Below are positions 1 to 6,185 of a stretch of DNA of 10,579 nt, piece by piece. The notes below the pieces were generated by a model. The model was not told the DNA's origin. It was given only the letters and a program-made list of their open reading frames with translations, and made no database searches. Numbering within the stretch: the stretch's first letter is position 1; every line of letters starts with the position of its first letter. The translations under genes and the position numbers were made by a program. The stretch is from Tissierellia bacterium. GTDB taxonomy: Bacteria; Bacillota; Clostridia; Tissierellales; Dethiosulfatibacteraceae. The DNA lies in contig SKID01000295.1 in assembly GCA_007116605.1 (NCBI GenBank), forward strand, positions 1 to 10,579, in the 5' to 3' direction.

Positions 1-501
1 AGTGGTGGTCAAAGGCAAAGAATAGGGATTGCCAGAGCATTGGCAGTGAATCCAGAATTTATTGTGGCAGATGAACCTGTTTCCGCATTAGATGTATCCA
101 TACAAGCTCAAATATTAAACCTAATGATGGACTTACAATCAGAATTTCATTTTTCTTATTTATTCATTGCCCACGACTTATCAGTCGTTAAACATATCAG
201 TAACCAGTTAGGTGTTATGTATCTTGGAAAAATTGTTGAAAGAGGCAATAAAGAGGATGTATTTAATCAGCCTAAACATCCTTATACTCAGGCGTTACTC
301 TCATCAGTGCCAAAAATAACAGGAGACAATTTAGAAACGGCTAAGCCTATTAAAGGGGAGATTCCAAGTCCAGTTAATTTACCATCGGGTTGCTTTTTCC
401 ATGAAAGATGTCCTTATATGAAACCTATTTGTAAAACAGTGATGCCGGAAGAAACGAATTTTGGAAGTGAACATTATACAAGATGCCATCTATATAGTTA
501 A
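1..501 (+). CDS. Oligopeptide/dipeptide ABC transporter ATP-binding protein, C-terminal part (5' end outside window)
   Basis: The reading frame is open from base 1, so the gene is cut by the window edge; Walker A and the Q-loop lie outside. Visible in order are the ABC signature SGGQRQR at the very start, Walker B with its glutamate (FIVADEP), the D-loop (SALD), and the H-loop histidine (FIAHDLS). The C-terminal oligopeptide-transporter extension follows, with HPYTQALLSSVP and four cysteines at fragment residues 131, 137, 144 and 162. That extension is typical of OppD/OppF/DppD/DppF proteins and not of other ABC ATPases; the cysteine set has been linked to an iron-sulfur cluster in some DppD-type proteins, which I have not established here. 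The protein would power import of peptides or similar small molecules at the inner face of the membrane. It is 66 bases upstream of the next gene on the same strand, so the transporter may feed the enzymes that follow. Confidence 0.93.
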   Translation, partial: SGGQRQRIGIARALAVNPEFIVADEPVSALDVSIQAQILNLMMDLQSEFHFSYLFIAHDLSVVKHISNQLGVMYLGKIVERGNKEDVFNQPKHPYTQALLSSVPKITGDNLETAKPIKGEIPSPVNLPSGCFFHERCPYMKPICKTVMPEETNFGSEHYTRCHLYS

Positions 502-567
502 CACAATGAGGATAATTAGAAACAATAGGTGAATAAATAACAGATTAGGATTGAAGGTAGGTGTGCA

Positions 568-1401
568 ATGAAAGAAGATAAAAAACATGGTTTTGCAAGA
601 GTAGTAGGTGTTATGGAATGTTTTAATGAAGTGATTGCTTGTGGTGTTAAAAACTTAGCATTAGGTGTTCCGGTGTATGACAGAAGAGAGAGAGATCAGC
701 ACGTTGAAGCAGCGAAAATCATTTGTCAAGAAAGAGGGACAAAGTACTATATTGAAGATGATCCTTTTTTAACAGACTTGTTTCCATTAACGTTAAATCA
801 ATACAAGTATAATTTAGTTTTTTATAGGGAAGAAAAGTATCTAGATGCATACTTAGACTTGAAGAAAAGAAAAGAGAATCTCATTCTTCAAAATCTATAT
901 CAAGAAGAAGAACGAAATAAGTTAGCTTATGATTTTGGCAAATTATTATCTTATCAAGATGCAGATATATGGCGAATGATACAGGAAAATAATGAAAAAG
1001 AACAAATAGGACAAGAAGAACAAGCTTTAGATTTTTCATCACAAGTGACATTTTTGTACTTTGATGACTTGCCAAGAGCTAGAGACTTTTTCCAAAATAC
1101 CATGGGACTCCAAGTAGCCGTGGATCAAGGAGAAGACTATTGTACCATTTTTAAAGTCGCTTCCAATGCCTATTTAGGAATCGTTAACAGAGACAAGGGC
1201 TCAGTAGAAGCCACAATAAGAGACGGCGTATTGTTTAGCTTTGTAGTTGAAGATGTAGAGAAAACTTATAGAATACTAAAAAGCAAAAATTTAGCCAATA
1301 TGACACCTTTAAAAACAAACCATAAAATAAATATTCAAGGCTTCCAGTTTACAGGACCAGAGGGATATCGATTTGAAGTGGAAAAATTTTTGAATGGATA
1401 G
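568..1401 (+). CDS. Two-domain protein with a C-terminal VOC (glyoxalase/bleomycin-resistance fold) domain
   Basis: 277 residues. Residues about 159-276 read as one VOC module: FLYFDDLPRARDFFQNTMGL, then a GIV-type strand, FSFVVEDVEKTYRILKSK and finally GPEGYRFEVEKF, the usual beta-alpha-beta-beta-beta order. Of the metal-ligand positions of VOC enzymes I see only the late glutamate clearly (near residue 272), so it may bind a ligand rather than catalyse. Residues 1-125 form a separate domain I do not recognise; it contains a conserved-looking VYDRRERDQH segment (36-45) and a charged helical region, followed by a glutamate/glutamine-rich linker (139-152). The start ATG at 568 has AAGGTAGGTG (554-563) upstream. 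It lies between the peptide transporter and the cyclic amidohydrolase, 24 bases before the latter, so it is probably co-transcribed. Its function in this cluster is unknown. Confidence 0.8.
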   Translation: MKEDKKHGFARVVGVMECFNEVIACGVKNLALGVPVYDRRERDQHVEAAKIICQERGTKYYIEDDPFLTDLFPLTLNQYKYNLVFYREEKYLDAYLDLKKRKENLILQNLYQEEERNKLAYDFGKLLSYQDADIWRMIQENNEKEQIGQEEQALDFSSQVTFLYFDDLPRARDFFQNTMGLQVAVDQGEDYCTIFKVASNAYLGIVNRDKGSVEATIRDGVLFSFVVEDVEKTYRILKSKNLANMTPLKTNHKINIQGFQFTGPEGYRFEVEKFLNG

Positions 1402-1412
1402 TGCTAGCTAAG

Positions 1413-1418
1413 AGGAGG
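1413..1418 (+). promoter_or_regulatory. Ribosome-binding site that fixes a TTG start
   Basis: AGGAGG lies 7 bases before TTG 1426. The TTG opens the conserved amidohydrolase N-terminus (YDLVIKNG), which supports TTG rather than a later ATG as the start. Confidence 0.8.
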
Positions 1419-1425
1419 GAAATAT

Positions 1426-2787
1426 TTGATTTACGATTTAGTCATTAAAAACGGATGGATAGTCACCCATCAAAAAACAATTCAAGGAACCTTAGTGATA
1501 CACAATGAGAAAATAGTATCCATTTTAGATCCCGAAGAACCTGTTCAAGGGAAAAAAGTTTTAGATGTCACTGGAAAATATATCCTCCCTGGACTGATTG
1601 ATGCTCATGTCCATGCGGGTCATGGCGAGCCAGAAAGAGAGACTTTTGCTCATGTTTCTAGAAGTGCTGCAGCAGGAGGTATTACAACCATATTAGAACA
1701 ACCACTCTCAAATCCATCAACGACTAATGAGAAGGCTTATATGGACAAAAAAGTGGCTGCTCAAGCACAATGTCATGTAGACTTTGGATTGTGGGGAGGG
1801 CTTATTCCAGGCAATGAGAATGATTTGGCTGTTTTACATCAGCTAGGTGGAGAAGCTTACAAAGCTTTTATGTGTCGGTGCTCCAATTATCCTATGTCTA
1901 ATGATCATGTTTTGTTAAGAGGAATGAAGAAAATATCTAAATTAGGAGGCATGTTGGCTGTTCATGCTGAAAATGACACCATGATTTATGACTATGTTGA
2001 TGAGTTAAAGGAAGCAGGACAAAATGGCATAGAAGCTTATTTAGAAAGTCATCAGCCTTATACAGAGTTAGAAGCTATAGAACGATTTGTATTTTTAATG
2101 AAGCTTGCACCCGGAATTAAAGGTCATATTGTGCATATGAGTATTCCTCAGGGTGCGGAAGTGATTAAACAGGCAAAAAAACAAGGTGTTGATATTTCTG
2201 TAGAAACTTGCCCACAATATTTAGCTTTAACGGATGAAGATCTACTTAGAATCGGTGGTGTAGCGAAGTGTGATCCTCCTGTCAGATCGAAGGAATTAGT
2301 AGAAGAATTATGGAAGTCGGTATTAGATGGAACTATTGATATCATTGGATCAGATCATTCTCCACACCCTTATGAAAAGAAGCTCGGCTTTATAGAAGAA
2401 TTTGATAAAATTAGTGAGGGTGTTACGAGCATTCAAACATTATTACCCGTCATGCTTACAGAAGGGGTTCATAAAAGAGAGATGACTTTGAACCATTTAG
2501 TAGCCTTGACTTCATATAATGTGGCTAGACGTTTTGGATTACTTCCCTATAAAGGTCAGTTGGAACCCGGTTCAGATGCAGATTTCATTGTGTTAGATTT
2601 AGACAAAGAGTGGGTCTGTAAAGCATCAGATATGTTTTATCTTAATCAACACACTCCTTATGATAAACAGGTGTTTAAAGGTAAACTAGAAGGGACATTT
2701 GTGCGAGGGCATCAAGTGTATCGACCTCATGAAATACTAAACCAAGAAGGATTTGGACGGTTTTATCCAATGAAAATGCAAAGGTAA
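1426..2787 (+). CDS. Cyclic amidohydrolase of the hydantoinase/dihydropyrimidinase/allantoinase family
   Basis: 453 residues, normal length for the family. It hydrolyses the ring amide of a cyclic ureide such as a hydantoin, dihydropyrimidine or allantoin in the cytosol. The binuclear metal site is complete: HVH at 61-63, the lysine expected to be carboxylated (K146, in YKAF), H179 (VHAEN), H236 (HIVHMS) and D309 (GSDHSPH). The pattern DFGLWGGLIPGN, then ETCP, KCDPPVRS and SDHSP resembles allantoinase slightly more than D-hydantoinase, but the family cannot be divided by motif alone. One departure is ETCPQY, where ETCPHY is common. Translation starts at TTG with AGGAGG 7 bases upstream. The gene after it is a hydantoin-type racemase, which supports processing of both enantiomers of a 5-substituted ring. 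No N-carbamoylase or allantoate hydrolase is in the window. Confidence 0.93.
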   Translation: MIYDLVIKNGWIVTHQKTIQGTLVIHNEKIVSILDPEEPVQGKKVLDVTGKYILPGLIDAHVHAGHGEPERETFAHVSRSAAAGGITTILEQPLSNPSTTNEKAYMDKKVAAQAQCHVDFGLWGGLIPGNENDLAVLHQLGGEAYKAFMCRCSNYPMSNDHVLLRGMKKISKLGGMLAVHAENDTMIYDYVDELKEAGQNGIEAYLESHQPYTELEAIERFVFLMKLAPGIKGHIVHMSIPQGAEVIKQAKKQGVDISVETCPQYLALTDEDLLRIGGVAKCDPPVRSKELVEELWKSVLDGTIDIIGSDHSPHPYEKKLGFIEEFDKISEGVTSIQTLLPVMLTEGVHKREMTLNHLVALTSYNVARRFGLLPYKGQLEPGSDADFIVLDLDKEWVCKASDMFYLNQHTPYDKQVFKGKLEGTFVRGHQVYRPHEILNQEGFGRFYPMKMQR

Positions 2788-2797
2788 ATAAATAGCA

Positions 2798-2826
2798 TTG
2801 CAGAAACGGAAACATTCTGGTACAAT
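2798..2826 (+). promoter_or_regulatory. Predicted sigma-A-type promoter of the racemase gene
   Basis: A -35 box TTGCAG (2798-2803) and a -10 box TACAAT (2821-2826) are separated by exactly 17 bases, and TGG immediately before the -10 box provides an extended -10 element. Transcription would start near 2833. It gives the racemase a start separate from the amidohydrolase 88 bases upstream. Confidence 0.65.
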
Positions 2827-2831
2827 AAAAT

Positions 2832-2860
2832 GGAATACAATACCGTAATGCGGAATACAA
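2832..2860 (+). repeat. Direct repeat GGAATACAA x2, 20 bases apart; possible operator
   Basis: GGAATACAA occurs at 2832-2840 and again at 2852-2860. The repeat unit spacing of 20 bases is about two helical turns, so both copies face the same side of the DNA. They cover the predicted start point and the early leader of the racemase mRNA, the usual place for a repressor site. A looser relative, GGTACAA, lies at 2819-2825 inside the -10 region. That it binds a regulator is inference. Confidence 0.4.
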
Positions 2861-2875
2861 GAAAGGTGCTTTTCT

Positions 2876-3571
2876 ATGAAAATCATGATTATTAATCCCA
2901 ACAGCAGTCATGATATGACCGCTATTATGCAAAAGGTAGCCGAAGACTATGGTCAGGAACGGTTTAATGTTATCGTAAAAAACATTCCATCGGGTCCACC
3001 TTTTATTGAAACATACGAAGACCAAGCCGTAGTGGCACAAGAAATGTTAAATTTGGTACGAGAGCATGAAGACGAATACGATGCTTTTATTGTCGCTTGT
3101 CATAGTGACCCAAACCTCGATTTACTAAAAGAAGCAACAGAAAAGGTTGTTGTAGGTATTGGTGAAGCCTCAATGAAAATGGCATCAATATTAGGACATA
3201 GCTTTTCTGTTGTTGCTACAGACTTGCATTCAGTGCCAAATAAAGAAGCGTTAGTACGACGTTATCATCTTGAGAATTTATGTGTATCTGTTAAAGCCCC
3301 ATGTGCAGAACAAAATTACTTGAGTGAAGAAGATAAAATTATTAAGACAGCAAAAAGAGCCATTAAAGAAGACCTTGCAGAAGTGATTGTTTTAGGTTGT
3401 GCAGGATATGGTGGTTTAGACAAAATTGTTTCTGATGAAGTTAATGCACCCGTTTTAGATGGTGTGGTCTGTGCATTAATGATCGCTGAAGGATTTGTCA
3501 GATACGGAGTAACCACAAGTAAAATTAGACGATACAAACCGGTTAGCTTAGGTTTGTTGTCCCATAGTTAG
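2876..3571 (+). CDS. Asp/Glu/hydantoin racemase family protein
   Basis: 231 residues, close to the roughly 240 of hydantoin and allantoin racemases. These cofactor-independent enzymes use two cysteines as acid and base to invert a carbon next to a carbonyl. Both are present: C75 in ACHSDP and C175 in LGCAGYGG. The N-terminal INPNSS...MT motif (6-15) is the signature of the hydantoin racemase branch. The first cysteine motif differs from the CFxDP common in hydantoin racemases. With the cyclic amidohydrolase upstream it would interconvert enantiomers of the ring substrate so that a stereospecific hydrolase can use all of it. The start ATG is preceded by GAAAGGTG (2861-2868). A predicted promoter and a repeat pair lie directly upstream, and a strong terminator follows 30 bases after the stop. 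Hydantoin, allantoin or another substrate cannot be chosen from sequence. Confidence 0.88.
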   Translation: MKIMIINPNSSHDMTAIMQKVAEDYGQERFNVIVKNIPSGPPFIETYEDQAVVAQEMLNLVREHEDEYDAFIVACHSDPNLDLLKEATEKVVVGIGEASMKMASILGHSFSVVATDLHSVPNKEALVRRYHLENLCVSVKAPCAEQNYLSEEDKIIKTAKRAIKEDLAEVIVLGCAGYGGLDKIVSDEVNAPVLDGVVCALMIAEGFVRYGVTTSKIRRYKPVSLGLLSHS

Positions 3572-3590
3572 GTAAATCTTTTCAATTTTC

Positions 3591-3601
3591 ATAATCCCCC
3601 T
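3591..3601 (+). other. ATAAT-C5-TA motif directly before a terminator (left copy)
   Basis: ATAATCCCCCTAAA starts 20 bases after the racemase stop and runs straight into the terminator stem. A close copy with seven C residues (8404-8419) sits in the same relation to the terminator at the other end of the operon. The role is unknown. Confidence 0.4.
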
Positions 3602-3641
3602 AAAAAGCCATATAAAGTCGCAAGACTTTATATGCCTTTTT
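3602..3641 (+). terminator. Strong intrinsic terminator / possible attenuator between the racemase and the oxidoreductase operon
   Basis: The arms 3602-3619 and 3624-3641 pair over 18 positions with a single mismatch, closed by a GCAA tetraloop; the 11-bp core CATATAAAGTC/GACTTTATATG is perfect. The right arm ends in a T run, and the left arm begins with an A run, so the structure would also work on the other strand. Only 28 bases separate it from the korA start, and they are taken up largely by the ribosome-binding site. It therefore ends the racemase transcript, gates read-through into the operon, or both. Confidence 0.85.
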
Positions 3642-3669
3642 AAAGAGAAAGCAGAGGAAGGAGCCCCAA

Positions 3670-4824
3670 ATGAGTGAAAAAAAAGCGTACCAAGAAAGGG
3701 TACAAAGCGGCGTACATTTTATGGCAGGCAACTATGCCACAGTAGAAGGCGCCATAGCAGCAGGGTGTGATTTTTTTGCAGGCTACCCAATCACCCCAGC
3801 CAATGAGATATCAGAAGGCATGTCCAAAAGACTGCCAGCAGTAGGCGGTGCATTTATGCAAGGAGAAGACGAGTTGGCCTCCATATTTGCAGTAGCAGGA
3901 GCGTCCCTAGCAGGAGCCAAAGCCATGACAGCCACAGCCAGTGCAGGATTCAACTACAAACAAGAAGGCATAGGATATGCCTCAGCCATAGAAGCCCCCT
4001 GCGTCATCGTAGACGTGCAAAGGTGTCGTGGAGAAAACTTCGCCTCCCAAGCAGACGTGATGCAAATGAGATGGGGAGCCAGTGGGGATTACGAAACCAT
4101 CTGTTTAGCCCCCTCATCCGTGCAAGAACTATTTGATTATACAGTTAAGGCATTCAATCTAGCAGAAACCTTTCGAAACCCAGTCATCGTCATGTCAGAA
4201 ACCACCATCGCCTTGATGCGAGAACGATTAGAAATACCCGACCCCAAAGACTTAAAAATACTTAACAGAAGATACACCCATCAAAAGCCAGGGGAGTACA
4301 TGACTTACAAAGCAAACCCCAACCAAGCGCCAGATTTTGCGCCATTAGGCAAAGGCTATCACAATCTGTACTCCATTAATCCCCACGACGAAAGAGGAGG
4401 CATTGATTGGGATCCAGAAGTATTTGACAAACTCTACCAGAGAATTACCGGGAAAATATCCGAAAACAAAGACCAGATATGTGAAACCCAATCCTACCAT
4501 ATGTCCGATGCCAGTCTAGCCGTAATCGCCTATGGTAGCGAAGTCAGACCTGCCTTAGACGCGGTAGAAATGGCAAGAGCTGGGGGGATCAAAGTAGGAC
4601 TACTAAAACTCGTCACCGTGTGGCCAGTAGCAGAAAAACAAATCAAAGAAGTGGCCAGTCAAGTCAGTGCCATTTTATCCGTAGAAATGAACATAGGCAA
4701 ATACTCAAGAGAAATCGAAAGAGTCAGTGGTGGCAGATGTCCCGTCCACTATGTGACCAAAAACAAAGGCTCAGGCCATACCAAAGAAGAAATCTACCAG
4801 GCCATCAAGGAGGTATGGAAATGA
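3670..4824 (+). CDS. korA: 2-oxoacid:ferredoxin oxidoreductase, alpha subunit
   Basis: 384 residues, typical of KorA-type alpha subunits with a separate gamma subunit. With beta and gamma it decarboxylates a 2-oxoacid on thiamine diphosphate, transfers the acyl group to CoA and passes two electrons to ferredoxin. The pyrimidine-binding (PYR) domain occupies about residues 15-250 and carries GYPITP (38-43), the motif of 2-oxoacid:ferredoxin oxidoreductases, and a QGEDELAS segment with the glutamate expected to touch the cofactor. The rest, about 270-384, is the C-terminal transketolase-like domain. One oddity: the usual glycine-rich QRGGPSTG-type loop is replaced by QRCRGENFASQAD (117-129), which may alter substrate choice. 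AAGGAG (3658-3663) precedes the ATG by 6 bases. The stop overlaps the beta-subunit start as ATGA. Codons ending in T are rare here. The substrate (2-oxoglutarate, branched, aromatic or other) cannot be told from sequence. Confidence 0.93.
   Translation: MSEKKAYQERVQSGVHFMAGNYATVEGAIAAGCDFFAGYPITPANEISEGMSKRLPAVGGAFMQGEDELASIFAVAGASLAGAKAMTATASAGFNYKQEGIGYASAIEAPCVIVDVQRCRGENFASQADVMQMRWGASGDYETICLAPSSVQELFDYTVKAFNLAETFRNPVIVMSETTIALMRERLEIPDPKDLKILNRRYTHQKPGEYMTYKANPNQAPDFAPLGKGYHNLYSINPHDERGGIDWDPEVFDKLYQRITGKISENKDQICETQSYHMSDASLAVIAYGSEVRPALDAVEMARAGGIKVGLLKLVTVWPVAEKQIKEVASQVSAILSVEMNIGKYSREIERVSGGRCPVHYVTKNKGSGHTKEEIYQAIKEVWK
4807..4813 (+). promoter_or_regulatory. Ribosome-binding site deciding the beta-subunit start
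   Basis: AAGGAGG lies 7 bases before ATG 4821, which overlaps the alpha-subunit stop as ATGA. An in-frame ATG at 4815 is only one base after this site and is too close to be used. Confidence 0.75.
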
Positions 4825-5636
4825 TCAAACAAAACCCCCAAAGAAAACACATCCGAGACGATAAATTGCCCCACTTTTTCTGTCCAGGCTGTGGCTGTGG
4901 ACAAGTACTCAACTACTTTCTAAGAGCCGTAGACGAAGAAAACATCAACCTGGATGAGATGGTCACCATCGGAGGTGTGGGATGCACCGCAAGAATCCCC
5001 GTATATCTTAAGACAGACACCCTCCATGGGGTCCATGGGAGAACATTAGCATGGGCAACCGGCATTAAGCTACACAAGCCAGAAATCCCCATTGTCATTT
5101 TCGCAGGAGACGGAGATCTGGCCTCCATAGGTGGCAATCATTTCATTCATGCCGCTAGAAGAAACCTAGACGTCACAGTCATCCTCGTTAACAATCTTAA
5201 CTTTGCCATGACAGGAGGACAAGTAGCCCCATCAACCCCAAGCGAATTAAAAACCATGACCGCCCCCTATGGCAACAAAGAGCCAGACTTTGATATCTGC
5301 AAACTAGCCATAGCAGCAGGAGCCACCTATGTGAGCCGTTGGACAACCGATCGTCCAAACCAAGTCATCAAAGGCATCAAAGACGCCATGAAACACAAAG
5401 GATTCTCACTCATAGAAATCATCTCCCAATGTCCTACCCACTTTGGAAGATACGCATTAGACAGTGGCAATCCCCAAGTATTACTAGATTGGATCAAAGA
5501 CTTAACCCTCACAAAGACCCAAGCCGACAAACTCACAGCACAAGAGCAAAAAGGCAAATTCATCATCGGAGAATTCATCAAAGAAGACAAACCAGTCTAT
5601 ACTGGCAGCAGTGTCTACAAGGAGGCATGCCAATGA
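4821..5636 (+). CDS. korB: 2-oxoacid:ferredoxin oxidoreductase, beta subunit
   Basis: 271 residues when started at ATG 4821; an open frame extends further upstream but overlaps the alpha gene and carries no family sequence. The subunit binds thiamine diphosphate and the [4Fe-4S] cluster that takes electrons from the hydroxyalkyl intermediate. Cluster ligands are visible as CPGC (C21, C24), C55 (GVGC) and C204 (QCPT), the four positions known for KorB-type subunits; an extra cysteine, C26, gives CPGCGCG. The thiamine diphosphate/magnesium motif runs from GDGD (96-99) to NNLNFAMTGGQ (124-134). HGRTLAWATGIK (72-83) is also typical of the family. The gene overlaps its neighbours by ATGA at both ends, so alpha, beta and gamma are translationally coupled, as suits subunits of one complex. 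Confidence 0.95.
   Translation: MIKQNPQRKHIRDDKLPHFFCPGCGCGQVLNYFLRAVDEENINLDEMVTIGGVGCTARIPVYLKTDTLHGVHGRTLAWATGIKLHKPEIPIVIFAGDGDLASIGGNHFIHAARRNLDVTVILVNNLNFAMTGGQVAPSTPSELKTMTAPYGNKEPDFDICKLAIAAGATYVSRWTTDRPNQVIKGIKDAMKHKGFSLIEIISQCPTHFGRYALDSGNPQVLLDWIKDLTLTKTQADKLTAQEQKGKFIIGEFIKEDKPVYTGSSVYKEACQ
5619..5625 (+). promoter_or_regulatory. Ribosome-binding site deciding the gamma-subunit start
   Basis: AAGGAGG lies 7 bases before ATG 5633, again overlapping the previous stop as ATGA. As at the alpha/beta junction, a decoy in-frame ATG (5627) sits one base after the site. Confidence 0.75.
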
Positions 5637-6172
5637 AACCCTACAATATTGGACTATGTGGATTTGGAGGACAAGGAATCATCCTCACAGCCGTAGTACT
5701 AGGCACCACCGTAGTGACCAAAGGCAATCGCTATGCCGTACAAACCCAATCCTACGGATCAGAAGCCAGAGGGGGTCAATGTCAAGCAGAGCTCATTATC
5801 TCAGATAACCCCATCAATGCCACTTCATCCGAACAAAAAGACATCCTGATTGCTTTATTCCAATCGGCCTTAGACAAATACTTACCCACACTCAAAGAAG
5901 AAGGCACATTAATCATCGACCCTAAGCTAGTAAAAGTCCCTGCTGGATACGAAGACAGAACCATAGAAGTCCCGGCAACAGAAATGGCTGTGACCTTAGG
6001 GAATCGATTAGTAGCCAATATGATTTTACTAGGCTATATGCAACAACGATTTAACCTGTTTAGCAAAGAAGATCTCATAGAAGTGGTCAAAGAAAGCGTC
6101 CCGGAAAAATATATTAATTTGAATATCAAAGCCATACACGAAGGCATTGCCTATGCCAAAAAAGAAAGCTAA
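5633..6172 (+). CDS. korC: 2-oxoacid:ferredoxin oxidoreductase, gamma subunit
   Basis: 179 residues from ATG 5633, the usual size of a separate gamma (KorC/PorG-type) subunit. This domain completes the heteromer and contributes to binding CoA. It carries GFGGQG (10-15) at the N-terminus and SYGSEARGGQCQAE (40-53), the most diagnostic motif of the family, where SYGPEARGG is usual. The frame stays open well upstream, but that part lies inside the beta gene in another frame and resembles nothing. The stop codon is followed by the ligase beta gene after 13 bases, with AAAGGAG overlapping the stop. Codon use keeps the A/C-ending preference of the alpha and beta genes. Confidence 0.92.
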   Translation: MKPYNIGLCGFGGQGIILTAVVLGTTVVTKGNRYAVQTQSYGSEARGGQCQAELIISDNPINATSSEQKDILIALFQSALDKYLPTLKEEGTLIIDPKLVKVPAGYEDRTIEVPATEMAVTLGNRLVANMILLGYMQQRFNLFSKEDLIEVVKESVPEKYINLNIKAIHEGIAYAKKES

Positions 6173-6185
6173 AGGAGACAGATAG

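Noticed and set aside
511..516. GATAAT as a -10 box for the VOC gene
   Set aside because: No acceptable -35 box lies 16-18 bases upstream; co-transcription from the transporter genes is as likely.
2783..2796. GG-N10-GC spacing resembling a sigma-54 -24/-12 promoter
   Set aside because: Only the invariant dinucleotides fit; the flanking TGGCAC and TTGC positions do not match, and a much better sigma-A-type promoter overlaps the region.
2675..3040. 121-codon open frame on the - strand
   Set aside because: It runs antisense to the end of the amidohydrolase and the start of the racemase, both clear family members, and resembles no known protein.
3568..3595. Possible promoter TTAGGT-16-CATAAT before the korA hairpin
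   Set aside because: The -35 box is poor and it lies upstream of a strong terminator, so I keep it only as a weak candidate.
4620..4820. Upstream extension of the beta-subunit reading frame
   Set aside because: It lies wholly inside the alpha gene in another frame, shows basic/serine-rich shadow sequence with no family similarity, and a good ribosome-binding site supports ATG 4821.
5339..5632. Upstream extension of the gamma-subunit reading frame
   Set aside because: It overlaps the beta gene, is arginine/histidine/serine-rich shadow sequence, and AAGGAGG 7 bases before ATG 5633 fixes the start.
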